NCBI GenBank assembly: GCA_040881665.1
Contig: JBBECT010000005.1
Span: 650,138 to 714,137, forward strand
DNA length: 64,000 nucleotides
Source of the DNA: Actinomycetota bacterium
GTDB lineage: Bacteria; Actinomycetota; UBA4738; HRBIN12
Reading direction: 5' to 3'
A program made the translations under genes and the position numbers. The number at the start of each line of letters is the position of its first letter. The first letter of the stretch is position 1. This document shows positions 1 to 7,816 of this stretch, piece after piece. The notes under the pieces are model-generated. The model saw only the letters and a list, made by a program, of their open reading frames with translations. It was not told the origin of the DNA and did not search any database.

Positions 1-182
1 GACGGGCGGTTGTCGGATGTCGGTGGGTGTCGGTACGGTCGTCGCGCTCCCCCCGCACACCCCTTCCGTTCCCCCTGCGTGCCGCAGCGTGGGCTCCCAC
101 CGAGGCCAGGTGGGCTGCCGCGCGGGCGAACGCCGGTGCAGGGAAGGGTGGGCGGACGAGCCTAGGTCACGACGGAACTGCA

Positions 183-302
183 ACCGAGCCACCTCAGGAG
201 GTGATGCGCACACCCACGACCTACCGCGGGCCGTCCGGTACTTCCGTGCCGGTCGGCGACGTCGGGGTCGCCAGCCCCGAACGACCGCGGGGGTGAACCC
301 AC
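183..302 (+). ncRNA. Candidate structured 5' leader
   Basis: The 120 bases before the secreted lysozyme-like gene hold several inverted repeats: CACCTC/GAGGTG at 190-203, CCGGTAC/GTGCCGG with a TTCC loop at 235-252, and GGCGAC/GTCGCC at 255-272. They are followed by GGGGGTGAACCC just before the start codon. In actinobacteria c-di-AMP (ydaO-type) riboswitches often precede cell-wall hydrolase genes, and GGGGTGAA is a familiar string in them. I could not match the full ydaO core, so the identity is a guess. Bases 1-182 show no gene or clear signal. Confidence 0.3.
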
Positions 303-305
303 GCT

Positions 306-758
306 ATGGAGAAGACCCACGCCCGCACCCGCCGCGGCATCGTCGCGGCGTTGTTGATCACCGGCATGTTGACGGCCATGACCTTCACGACCATGACCTT
401 CACGACCGCGCCGTCTGCCTCTGCCGCCCGCCGCGTTCCGCGGCAGCTCTGCAAGTTCGACTGGAAGAAGAGCGATCGTCAGGTCAAGCGCACGATCCGG
501 TGTGCCGTTCGCCGCTGGCACGTCCGTGGCGGCGTTCGCAAGGCCATGAAGGTCGCTCGCCGTGAGTCGGGGTTCGAGCCCCGCGCGTACAACTCGGCCG
601 GCCCCTATCTCGGGGTCTACCAGCACGTTCGCTCGTACTGGCCGAGCCGAGCCCGGCAGATGGGCTTGCCCGGCAAGTCCGCGTTCAACGGCCGTGCGAA
701 CGTGATCGTGTCGATCCGCATGGTCAACAAGCACGGATGGGGTCCCTGGGGCGGCTGA
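306..758 (+). CDS. Secreted lysozyme-fold (transglycosylase-like) protein
   Basis: The 150-residue protein starts with a basic stretch and a hydrophobic segment (about residues 11-41, ending in SASA), which reads as a Sec signal peptide. The mature part of about 110 residues contains ARRESGFEPRAYN followed by GPYLGVYQH and a C-terminal GWGPWGG. This is the pattern of small SLT/lysozyme-like domains, with the Glu of RESGF as the probable catalytic acid. Its likely role is peptidoglycan cleavage outside the cell. The start at 306 follows a structured leader that ends about 10 nt upstream, so expression may be controlled at the RNA level. The family call rests on short motifs only. Confidence 0.7.
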   Translation: MEKTHARTRRGIVAALLITGMLTAMTFTTMTFTTAPSASAARRVPRQLCKFDWKKSDRQVKRTIRCAVRRWHVRGGVRKAMKVARRESGFEPRAYNSAGPYLGVYQHVRSYWPSRARQMGLPGKSAFNGRANVIVSIRMVNKHGWGPWGG

Positions 759-776
759 CCCGGGTCCCGCGAACCT

Positions 777-1106
777 TCAGCGAACCGGACCCCCCGGTCG
801 CGGCGCTCCCAGCAAGGCGTCGCGAACCTCCTCGAGGGAGGTGGCGACGACGTCGGCCCCGGGGGTGTTCCGGTCCGTCACGATCCGCATCGCCGGGTAG
901 CGCTCCCGCACCGTGGCGACGAGTTCCTCGAACGGTCCGAACGCGACGAGGAAATGCGGACGATCGTTGTCCAGCTGTACGAGTGCGTCCGATGCATCGA
1001 TCGCTCCGGACGTCAACTCCCACTCCGCCGAGACCGACGCACGCTTGAGCTCCAACAGCGACCCGCGATCGGTCGACACGCACAGCACCTTCACCGCCCG
1101 GCACAT
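777..1106 (-). CDS. Receiver-like single-domain protein, phosphoacceptor missing
   Basis: This 109-residue protein has the alternating hydrophobic strands and helices of a CheY-like domain (VKVLCVST, then HFLVAFGPFEELVATVRERYP, then MRIVTDRN). The strand-3 position that should carry the phosphorylated Asp reads FLVAFG, with no Asp. It may be a pseudo-receiver, or another small Rossmann-like protein. The start at 1106 is supported by a TAGACT hexamer 6 nt upstream, which suggests a leaderless mRNA. It lies just downstream of corA on the same strand, and the -10 overlaps the corA stop codon. The function is unknown. Confidence 0.55.
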   Translation of the reverse strand: MCRAVKVLCVSTDRGSLLELKRASVSAEWELTSGAIDASDALVQLDNDRPHFLVAFGPFEELVATVRERYPAMRIVTDRNTPGADVVATSLEEVRDALLGAPRPGGPVR

Positions 1107-1112
1107 GACCGC

Positions 1113-1118
1113 AGTCTA
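1113..1118 (-). promoter_or_regulatory. -10 element, leaderless promoter
   Basis: TAGACT on the minus strand is followed by 6 nt and then the ATG at 1106. The first three bases are also the TAG stop codon of corA. No good -35 was found. Confidence 0.5.
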
Positions 1119-2081
1119 GAGCCAGTCACGCTTGCGGAACATCCGGTGCAGTGCGAACGCGGTGATGCCCATCAACGCCAGCGCCATCGCGTACCCGAAG
1201 CGCCAGTCGAGTTCAGGCATGTAGCGGAAGTTCATCCCGTACACCCCCGAGATCAGGGTGGGCACCAGCAGGATGCTCCCCCAAGAGGTCACCCGTTTCA
1301 TGATCACGTTCGTCCTGTTCGCGACCTGCGCACGCTGGGTCTCGATCGCCGACTGCAGCACGTCGCGCACGTTGTCGGCGAACTCCAGGGTTCGGAGCGC
1401 GTGATCGAGGAGGTCACGGTAGTACGGAGCGAGCTTCTCGGAGTTGATCTCGGGCCGGTCGCGGATCATGTCGACGATCTCGCGGACGGGCGCAACCGTC
1501 CGTCGGAAGACCGACACTCGGCGCTTGGCGCGGATCAGGTCGTTCTGCACCCCGGTGCCGGTGGCGTCGTCGAACGCCCGGTCTTCCAGATCGTCGGCGA
1601 CCTCCTCGAACCTCTCGGCGATCGACAGGTACTCGTCGACGACCCCATCGAGCATCACGTACAAGAACGCGGCCGGCCCCTGTACCGCGAGCTCCCGCTG
1701 CGATCGGATCCGCTCGATCGCCGCGGGGAGCCGGCTTCCGGGATCCCGGCGAAACGTGATCAACAGATTCGGCAGGACGATCGCGTGGACCTCGCGATCG
1801 ATCAACTCGCCGTGCACGTCCTGCTCGAGTGCGCGAAGCACGACGGTGAAGTAGTCCGCGAAGAACTCGACCTTCGATCGTTGTCGCCAATGGAGCGCGT
1901 CCTCGATCGTCAGCGGGTGGAGCTCGACGACCTTCTCGATCGCGGCCAGGTCCTCGGGACCGGGTTCCTGTGCGTCGATCCATGCCCGCGTGGAATCGTC
2001 GCGGTCCAGCTCCTCGCGCACACGTTCGATCGGTACGGTGCCCTGGGCTTCCCCGCGCCGGAAGATGTGGGCGGTGAGCAT
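1116..2081 (-). CDS. corA: CorA-family Mg2+/Co2+ transporter
   Basis: The 321-residue protein matches CorA in length and layout. It has a long soluble N-terminal domain (residues 1-255), then the signature YGMNF with GMN at 282-284 at the end of the first membrane helix. A second helix (about 295-313) is followed by a basic C-terminus ending KRDWL. CorA forms a pentameric channel for divalent cations, mainly Mg2+, in the cytoplasmic membrane. It is divergent from the GNAT gene at 2134, and each has its own leaderless-type -10. The start at 2081 is fixed by TAGGCT 6 nt upstream. Confidence 0.93.
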   Translation of the reverse strand: MLTAHIFRRGEAQGTVPIERVREELDRDDSTRAWIDAQEPGPEDLAAIEKVVELHPLTIEDALHWRQRSKVEFFADYFTVVLRALEQDVHGELIDREVHAIVLPNLLITFRRDPGSRLPAAIERIRSQRELAVQGPAAFLYVMLDGVVDEYLSIAERFEEVADDLEDRAFDDATGTGVQNDLIRAKRRVSVFRRTVAPVREIVDMIRDRPEINSEKLAPYYRDLLDHALRTLEFADNVRDVLQSAIETQRAQVANRTNVIMKRVTSWGSILLVPTLISGVYGMNFRYMPELDWRFGYAMALALMGITAFALHRMFRKRDWL

Positions 2082-2087
2082 GTGCCG

Positions 2088-2093
2088 AGCCTA
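2088..2093 (-). promoter_or_regulatory. -10 element of corA, leaderless
   Basis: TAGGCT on the minus strand lies 6 nt before the corA ATG at 2081. It is paired with a divergent -10 at 2122-2127. Confidence 0.5.
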
Positions 2094-2121
2094 CCCCCGG
2101 CCCGGGAACATCCTCGGAACC

Positions 2122-2127
2122 TAGACT
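2122..2127 (+). promoter_or_regulatory. -10 element of GNAT gene, leaderless
   Basis: TAGACT is followed by 6 nt and the ATG at 2134. There is no Shine-Dalgarno sequence, which fits a leaderless transcript. Confidence 0.55.
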
Positions 2128-2133
2128 CTCCGG

Positions 2134-2958
2134 ATGGCCGGTCGAGACGAACTCCTCGCGCGCGTCTGGGAACACGTGGCGTCGATGGACGCGGCCGTCG
2201 CGACGGTCCGGCGGGCTCCTTGGGGAGCGATCGTGACCGATCCCTCGTCCCCGCAGGTCTGGGACGTCAACTACGCCCGGGTCGAGGTCTCCGACCCCGG
2301 CCTCCGTCTTCCTGCGGTCGAGGCGCTCGCACGGCCGGCCCTCGCGGCGGTGGAGGCGCGCCGGCTCCACGTCGTCCTGCAACGTCCCGAGACGACCCTC
2401 GACCTGCTCACCGACCTCAGCACCCGGGGAGATGCCGTGCGATGGGAGGCGATCATGAGCGCGGCGACGGAAACGTCCCCGGCGACTGCCGACCACGACG
2501 AGCGAGACATCGTGGAGCTGGACCAGGATGGCCCCGAGTTCGGCGCGGTGCAGCGGAGTCAGGATCTGGCCTTCGGCGTCGATGACGACGAGGTCTCCGA
2601 GCGACTGCGCGTGATCGAGGAACGGATGCGACCCCTCGGCAAGCGGTTCTTCGGGATCCTCGATCCGGCCGGTCCGGGCGGGTTCGCCGCGATCGCCGCG
2701 ATCGTGCCCGGAGATGGGATCGCCTACATCGACAACGTGGTGACGTTCCCGCACGCGCGGCGACGTGGTCATGCCTCTGCGCTGGTGCGCCACCTCCTCG
2801 GACGGGCGGCCGTCGGTGGCGCGCAGCATGTGTACCTGCTCGTCGACGCGAACGGTCCCGCCGCGCTCTATGCGCGGCTCGGGTTCGACGAACTCACGCG
2901 GATCGCCAGCACGCTCGGTCCGGAGAGGTATCAGCCTTCCTCGGGCGGAGGAACGTAA
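2134..2958 (+). CDS. GNAT-family N-acetyltransferase
   Basis: The protein has 274 residues. The C-terminal half (about 130-265) is a GNAT domain: IDNVVTFPHARRRGHASALVRHLL contains the strand-4 motif and the acetyl-CoA loop (here RRRGHA, for the usual R/Q-x-x-G-x-G/A). LYARLGF is the typical end of the fold. The N-terminal half (1-115) is not recognised and may be a degenerate second GNAT domain. The substrate cannot be told. The 3' end overlaps the convergent SixA-like gene by 28 bp. The start is supported by the leaderless -10 at 2122. Confidence 0.8.
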   Translation: MAGRDELLARVWEHVASMDAAVATVRRAPWGAIVTDPSSPQVWDVNYARVEVSDPGLRLPAVEALARPALAAVEARRLHVVLQRPETTLDLLTDLSTRGDAVRWEAIMSAATETSPATADHDERDIVELDQDGPEFGAVQRSQDLAFGVDDDEVSERLRVIEERMRPLGKRFFGILDPAGPGGFAAIAAIVPGDGIAYIDNVVTFPHARRRGHASALVRHLLGRAAVGGAQHVYLLVDANGPAALYARLGFDELTRIASTLGPERYQPSSGGGT

Positions 2959-3404
2959 CGGCCGCGGACGAACCGGCCGCCCCGTCGCTCGAGGATCCAC
3001 GTCGACGCCTTGCGCCACGCGGTCGTGCCGTCGATCACGAGCCCGTCGGCAGCCAGGTACTCGACGACCGCGGGGATCATGTCGCCGTGGCTGCAGATCA
3101 CCGTCCCGGGCGGTACCACGCGGAGGACATCGAGAGCTTCGGCGGTCGCCGCGCCCTCGACGAAGGAAGGTTCGATCTCGATCTGCAGACCGCGTTCCTC
3201 CGCGATCGGGCGGACGGTCTCGACACAGCGCGTGTAGGAGCTGGACGACACGTGCGTGACCTCGATCGTGGCGAACGCACGCTGGAGCTTTCGCGCCTGC
3301 AGCTCCCCCGGCTTGGACAGGGGTCGCAGGCGGTCGTCTCCCTCCCATCGCGACCTGCTGCCGGCCTTGGCATGCCGGACGAGGTAGACGCGGTCCTCGC
3401 TCAC
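2931..3404 (-). CDS. SixA/phosphoglycerate mutase-like histidine phosphatase
   Basis: The 157-residue single-domain protein opens with VYLVRHAKAG, the RHG-type catalytic motif (Arg10, His11). The second histidine is in VICSHGDMIP. The length suits SixA-type phosphatases. It is the last gene of ppk-CHAD-NUDIX-SixA and starts with a GTG that overlaps the NUDIX stop codon (GTGA). In mycobacteria MutT1 is a NUDIX domain followed by a histidine phosphatase domain in one chain beside ppk1. Here the two halves are separate coupled genes. By analogy it may act on the nucleoside phosphate released by the NUDIX partner, but that is inference. Confidence 0.85.
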   Translation of the reverse strand: MSEDRVYLVRHAKAGSRSRWEGDDRLRPLSKPGELQARKLQRAFATIEVTHVSSSSYTRCVETVRPIAEERGLQIEIEPSFVEGAATAEALDVLRVVPPGTVICSHGDMIPAVVEYLAADGLVIDGTTAWRKASTWILERRGGRFVRGRYVPPPEEG

Positions 3405-3808
3405 GGTATCGCCCCGAGCGAGCGGACGAGCTCGCGATCGTGCCGATAGGTCAGCAGCTCGAGTGCGTCGGAAGAGGGAACCCAGCGCAGCTCGTCGACC
3501 TCGTCGTTCGCAACGAACTCGCCGGGCGTCGCGGCCATGCGCCAGTACCGCACGATCTTGCGCCGGCCCGTCCGATCCGTGTACTCGACCGAGGAGAGCT
3601 CGGATCCGAGGACGGCCTTCAGGCCCGTCTCCTCGAGCACTTCTCGGAGCGCGGCCGCCTCGTGGGTCTCCCCGCCGTCGAGCTTGCCCTTCGGCAGCGA
3701 CCAGTCGTCGTAGCGCGGTCGGTGCACGAGCGCGATGCGCGCTCGACGCCCGTCGTCCCACACGACGACCCCCCCCGCCGCATGGACGACCGCTTCCGGT
3801 TCGCTCAC
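3401..3808 (-). CDS. NUDIX hydrolase (MutT1 N-half-like)
   Basis: The 135-residue protein carries a complete NUDIX box at residues 41-63: G41, E47, R55-E56, then LEETGL. The preceding VHRPRYDDWSLPKGK is typical of MutT/Ap4A hydrolase proteins. Likely substrates are nucleoside diphosphates linked to another moiety, such as 8-oxo-dGTP or diadenosine polyphosphates. The GTG start at 3808 overlaps the stop of the CHAD gene, and the stop overlaps the SixA start, so translation is coupled on both sides. The upstream in-frame extension runs back into the CHAD gene and is unlikely. Confidence 0.88.
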   Translation of the reverse strand: MSEPEAVVHAAGGVVVWDDGRRARIALVHRPRYDDWSLPKGKLDGGETHEAAALREVLEETGLKAVLGSELSSVEYTDRTGRRKIVRYWRMAATPGEFVANDEVDELRWVPSSDALELLTYRHDRELVRSLGAIP

Positions 3809-4743
3809 GTCCAGAACCGCATCCGCTTCCGGGACAGCCGCTTCCAGGCTGCCGGCCAAGCGGCGCGAGCCTCACGGGCAACGGTCTCCTCGATCGAGGC
3901 GAGCTCGCCGGCCACGAAGGCCGCCGGTGCCTGGGCCCCGGTCCCGACCTCACGCAGCCAGGCGGTGGCGATCACCGCATCCTGGTGCACGCCGAGCACC
4001 TCCTGCAGCTCCGCGGCCGCCGCGGCGAACCGGCGGGCGGACTTGCCGAACACCGGCACCAAGGACTCGGCCGCGTATCGAGCGCGCTTCACACGGATCC
4101 GCGCGCCGTGGAGATCCTCATCGGGTGCGGCCTGTCCCAGATCGTCGAGCGCTGCGCGGACGTGACCGTACGGAGCGATCATCAGGGCTCCCGCGACCTC
4201 CTTCGCCGGGTTTCCCGACGCGGGGAGCACGGCGGGGTCCGCGACCTGTCCCACCAGGCGGTCGAACAGGCGGGCGTAGCGGTTCGACCGCATCCGCGTG
4301 AGCAGCTCGTCGTGCGCGTGCCGGCGACGTTCCCGGAGCCGCGCGAGCAACCGTTCGACGGCGACGGCGTCCTCCTCGGACAGGGACGCCGCGGCCGCGC
4401 GCAGCCGGTCGGTCAGGACATCGGCGTCGCGGACCGCCCCCAGGGCCTCGGAGAGCCACCCAAGCTCCTCGCGCAGCCGCGACCCCCAGGCCGGATCGAG
4501 CAGGTCGCGCCACGTCCGAAGGTCCGAACGGAGTCGGCGGATCGCGACCCGCGCTCGATGCACCGACTCGGGGTCCTCACCCAGGCGCAGGTCCTCGTCG
4601 GCGCCCACGAGCTCGATCGCGGCAGACAGCAACGACGATCGCAGCACCTCGGCCGCGTTCGGATCGTCGCCGAGCTCGGGCACGACGAGCACCGGGGGCC
4701 CACCGGCCACGATCGCACCCGTTCCTCGGTCCGGCTCGCTCAC
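3805..4743 (-). CDS. CHAD domain protein (polyphosphate-associated)
   Basis: The 312-residue helical protein has the conserved-histidine helices of CHAD domains. VHRARVAIRRLRSDLRTW (His62) and LHGARIRVKRARYAAE carry the paired His and Arg/Lys residues that line the basic channel known to bind polyphosphate. CHAD genes often sit beside polyphosphate kinase, as here, so the protein probably localises to or protects polyP granules. The GTG start at 4743 overlaps the ppk stop codon, and its own stop overlaps the NUDIX start. A CYTH/triphosphatase domain, often fused to CHAD, is absent. Confidence 0.88.
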   Translation of the reverse strand: MSEPDRGTGAIVAGGPPVLVVPELGDDPNAAEVLRSSLLSAAIELVGADEDLRLGEDPESVHRARVAIRRLRSDLRTWRDLLDPAWGSRLREELGWLSEALGAVRDADVLTDRLRAAAASLSEEDAVAVERLLARLRERRRHAHDELLTRMRSNRYARLFDRLVGQVADPAVLPASGNPAKEVAGALMIAPYGHVRAALDDLGQAAPDEDLHGARIRVKRARYAAESLVPVFGKSARRFAAAAAELQEVLGVHQDAVIATAWLREVGTGAQAPAAFVAGELASIEETVAREARAAWPAAWKRLSRKRMRFWT

Positions 4744-6932
4744 CGTTCGCCCCGTGCCCGCTCCATCGCGAGCTCCTGCAGACGCATCTGGGCGTCGACC
4801 CCTCTCGTGGTCGGCACCTTCGTCCATCCGGCGTCCGGATCCAGCTCCCACGCCAGGGTGTCGTCCTCCCGGCAGACCTCGAGGATCTCGTCGAGGCGCA
4901 CTTGCAGGTGCGGGTCCGTCACCGGCGCGACGGCCTCGACCCGACGATCGAGGTTGCGCGGCATCAGGTCGGCCGACCCGATGTAGTGATCCCTGCCGCG
5001 CTCGCGGGAACCGAACCGGAAGATCCGGGAATGCTCCAGGTACCGTCCGACGATCGAGCGCACCCGGATCGTTTCCGACATACCGGGAACACCCGGGCGC
5101 AGACAGCAGATGCCGCGCACGATCAGCGAGACGCTCGCCCCGGCGATCGAGGCTTCGTAGAGCGCCTCGATCATGTCCGCGTCGACGAGGCTGTTCATCT
5201 TCAGCACGATCTCTCCGTCCGGAGCCTTCGCCTCGCGCTTGATCAGCTCGAGGATCGTGGGCCGCACCCCCGCAGGGGCGACGACCAGCTTGCGGAAGTC
5301 GCGCTGACGGCTGTAGCCGGTGAGGCCGTTGAAGAGCTCCGAAAGATCCTGTCCGAGCTCCGGATCGGCCGAGAGCAGGCCGACGTCCTCGTAGAGCCGT
5401 GCCGTGACCGCGTTGTAGTTCCCGGTGCCGACGTGCGCGTAGCGACGGATGCCCGCGCCTTCGCGGCGGACGACGAGGAGGGCCTTCGCGTGCGTCTTCA
5501 AACCGACCATGCCGTACACAACGTGCACGCCCGATTGCTCGAGGGCGCGCGCCCAGGTGATGTTCGCCTCTTCGTCGAACCGCGCCTTCAGCTCGACCAA
5601 CGCCACGACCTGCTTACCGGCCTCCGCAGCGCGAGACAGCGAACGGATGATCGCCGACTCCCTTCCCGAGGTGCGGTAAAGGCTCTGCTTGATCGCAAGC
5701 ACGTTCGGATCGGCGGCGGCCTGTTCGACGAATGCCTCGACAGAGGTCCCGAACGAATCGTACGGATGGTGCACGAGCACGTCCGTGTCTCGCAGCACTT
5801 TGAACAGGTCCACCCGCCCGGCCTCCTCGCGGGCGAGTCGCGCCTGCGTGACCGGTGCCCACGGCTCGAACCGCAGATCGGGGCGGTCGAGCGCATGCAG
5901 GGCCGAGAGGCCGCCGAGGTCGAGCAACCCCTGGGACACGAAGACCTGCGAGTCTTCGAGATCGAGCTCGCGGATCAGGAGCTCGCGGACCTCGGGCGAC
6001 ATGTCGGGGGCGATCTCCAGACGGACCGGCAGCGCCCCGCGACGCCGGCGCCGCAGCACGGACTCGATCGCATCGAGCAGATCGTCGGCCTCCTCCTCCT
6101 CGAGCTCGATGTCGGCATCGCGCGTCACGCGGAACACATGGTGCTCGTGGATCTCCATGCCGGGAAACAGAGAGTCGAGATGGGCCGCGATCACCTGCTC
6201 GAGGGGGACGAACCGTTCGCCGTCTGGCATAGCGAAGAACCGCGGGAGCAGCGGCGGAACCTTCACCCGTGCGAAGCGCCGGTCTCCGGTCATCGGGTCG
6301 CGGACGATCGCGGCCAGGTTGAGCGACAGGCTGGAGATGTACGGGAACGGGTGCGCAGGGTCGACGGACAACGGCGTGAGCACCGGGAACATGGATTCCC
6401 GGAACTGATCGGACAGGAACATTCGATCCTCGGTCGACAGCGCCGACCACGGTTCGACCCTGATGCGCTCGGACTCGAGGGCCGGAAGGAGCTCCTGCAC
6501 GAGTGTGCGGTCGACACGACCCTGGAGCTGCAGCACCCGCTCGCGGATCGCCTCAAGCTGCTCGGCGGGCGTCATCCCGTCGGGAGCCGCCGTTCCGGTG
6601 ACACCCGCCCCGCGCTGCTCCTGCAGGCCGGAAACTCGAACCTGGAAGAACTCGTCGAGGTTCGTGGAATAGATCGCGAGGAACTTCACGCGCTCGAGCA
6701 GCGGCACCGTCGCGTCTTCGGCGAGCGCGAGCACTCGAGCATTGAACTCGAGCCAGCTGAGCTCCCGGTTGATGAACCGGGGACCCGGATGAGCCTCGTC
6801 CTGCGGTGTATCGAGCTCGTCCGCGCCACGAGGCGGGGCGAGCCGGTGGGCGAGCTCGTCCTCGGGCTCCGCGGTTCGACCGGAGGTCGAGCCGGGGGTC
6901 ACGCCTGGGGAGGACGTCGCCATGGACTGCAC
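4740..6932 (-). CDS. ppk: Polyphosphate kinase 1
   Basis: The 730-residue protein makes polyphosphate from the gamma-phosphate of ATP, reversibly. The N domain begins at about residue 50 with FINRELSWLEFNARVL. The two catalytic-domain histidines are His481 in LKTHAKALLV, the probable phosphorylated residue (E. coli His435), and His649 in HYIGSADLMPRNLDRR (E. coli His592). The first 45 residues are a low-complexity acidic tail. Start choice is uncertain: GTG at 6932 or ATG at 6923, both with a weak Shine-Dalgarno. It heads the four-gene coupled operon and has its own promoter with a PHO box 80 bp upstream, so it is probably induced by phosphate starvation. Confidence 0.95.
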   Translation of the reverse strand: MQSMATSSPGVTPGSTSGRTAEPEDELAHRLAPPRGADELDTPQDEAHPGPRFINRELSWLEFNARVLALAEDATVPLLERVKFLAIYSTNLDEFFQVRVSGLQEQRGAGVTGTAAPDGMTPAEQLEAIRERVLQLQGRVDRTLVQELLPALESERIRVEPWSALSTEDRMFLSDQFRESMFPVLTPLSVDPAHPFPYISSLSLNLAAIVRDPMTGDRRFARVKVPPLLPRFFAMPDGERFVPLEQVIAAHLDSLFPGMEIHEHHVFRVTRDADIELEEEEADDLLDAIESVLRRRRRGALPVRLEIAPDMSPEVRELLIRELDLEDSQVFVSQGLLDLGGLSALHALDRPDLRFEPWAPVTQARLAREEAGRVDLFKVLRDTDVLVHHPYDSFGTSVEAFVEQAAADPNVLAIKQSLYRTSGRESAIIRSLSRAAEAGKQVVALVELKARFDEEANITWARALEQSGVHVVYGMVGLKTHAKALLVVRREGAGIRRYAHVGTGNYNAVTARLYEDVGLLSADPELGQDLSELFNGLTGYSRQRDFRKLVVAPAGVRPTILELIKREAKAPDGEIVLKMNSLVDADMIEALYEASIAGASVSLIVRGICCLRPGVPGMSETIRVRSIVGRYLEHSRIFRFGSRERGRDHYIGSADLMPRNLDRRVEAVAPVTDPHLQVRLDEILEVCREDDTLAWELDPDAGWTKVPTTRGVDAQMRLQELAMERARGER

Positions 6933-6974
6933 CGATCGCCGTGCGGGTCCCCGGGGCCGCCGGGGCGGACCCCG

Positions 6975-7004
6975 ATGCTACGTTCGCCGCGGCGCAAGTC
7001 GCAA
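6975..7004 (-). promoter_or_regulatory. ppk promoter
   Basis: On the minus strand TTGCGA (7004-6999) is followed, after 18 bp, by TAGCAT (6980-6975). The PHO box array begins 7 bp upstream of the -35. The predicted leader is about 35 nt. Confidence 0.45.
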
Positions 7005-7011
7005 GGCGACC

Positions 7012-7044
7012 GCGGTGAACCCGCGGTGAACCCGCGGTGAACCC
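7012..7044 (-). promoter_or_regulatory. PHO box: three 11-bp direct repeats before ppk
   Basis: GCGGTGAACCC occurs three times in perfect tandem, at 7012, 7023 and 7034. Read toward ppk, each unit contains GTTCACC. This is the core and the 11-bp spacing of actinobacterial PhoP operators (Streptomyces PHO boxes). The likely binder is the PhoB/PhoP-type regulator encoded at 7085-7816, whose gene ends 40 bp away. Confidence 0.8.
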
Positions 7045-7084
7045 GCCGGTCGTGACCCGGCGGCAGGAGATCGAGCCCTCGACC

Positions 7085-7816
7085 TCAGGCAACGAACTTG
7101 TAGCCGAGCCCTCGGACGGTGAGCAGGTGGACGGGATGGTGCGGGTCCGCCTCGATCTTCTGGCGCAACCGCTTCACGTGAACGTCCAGCGTTTTCGTAT
7201 CACCGAAGTAGCCGGGACCCCAGACCTCCTCGATCAGGAACTCCCGCGTGAGCAACCGTCCCGCGCGTCGCAGGAACGCCTCGAGCAGTTCGAACTCTTT
7301 CGGAGGGAACGCCACCACCTCGCCACGGACACGAACCTCGTGCCGCACGACGTCCATCTCGACCGCCGTGCCGACGAGGACATCCTCGGGTACGGTCACG
7401 GCCCGCATCCTCGACCGGCGGAGGTTCGCGCGTACCCGCGAGATCAGCTCCCGGACGCTGAAGGGCTTCGTGATGTAGTCGTCGGCACCGAGCTCGAGGC
7501 CGGTGACCTTGTCGGCCTCGGCGTCCTTCGCCGTGACGATGATGATCGGGACGTCGGACTCGGCCCGGATCGCACGGCAGACATCCAGCCCCGACAGCTC
7601 CGGCAGCATCAGATCGAGGACCACGAGCGCCGGTGGTTCGGCGTGGAACCGCGCGAGCCCGGTGTGCCCGTCCCCCGCCACCGAGACGACGTAGCCCTCA
7701 CGTTCGAGGTTGTAGCGGATCGAATCAGCGAGCGACTCCTCGTCCTCCACCAAGAGGATCCGCAGGACCGCCTCTCCGGTCGGGGACGTGCCCTGTGGCT
7801 CGGGTTCAGTCCGCAT
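7085..7816 (-). CDS. phoB: PhoB/PhoP-type OmpR-family response regulator
   Basis: The 243-residue protein has a receiver domain (about 18-135) with the acidic pair in VEDEE (Glu24-Asp25), phosphoacceptor Asp68 in VVLDLMLP and the Lys of DDYITKPFS. A winged-helix DNA-binding domain follows (about 147-243), ending in TVRGLGYKFVA. It is the probable binder of the 11-bp repeats before ppk and pstS. The ATG at 7816 overlaps the end of phoU by 11 bp. Its kinase is most likely PhoR at 12546, which lies at the other end of the pst operon. The extra 17 N-terminal residues are unusual and may be non-essential. Confidence 0.92.
   Translation of the reverse strand: MRTEPEPQGTSPTGEAVLRILLVEDEESLADSIRYNLEREGYVVSVAGDGHTGLARFHAEPPALVVLDLMLPELSGLDVCRAIRAESDVPIIIVTAKDAEADKVTGLELGADDYITKPFSVRELISRVRANLRRSRMRAVTVPEDVLVGTAVEMDVVRHEVRVRGEVVAFPPKEFELLEAFLRRAGRLLTREFLIEEVWGPGYFGDTKTLDVHVKRLRQKIEADPHHPVHLLTVRGLGYKFVA

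Noticed and set aside
292-298. Single GGTGAAC before the lysozyme-like gene as a PHO box
   Set aside because: Only one unit is present; PHO boxes need at least two in 11-bp phase.
954-2585. Open frame of 543 codons on the plus strand
   Set aside because: Antisense to corA and out of frame with the GNAT gene; composition is that of a shadow.
4902-7040. Open frame of 712 codons on the plus strand opposite ppk
   Set aside because: Mirror frame of a clear ppk gene; no recognisable domain or start signal.
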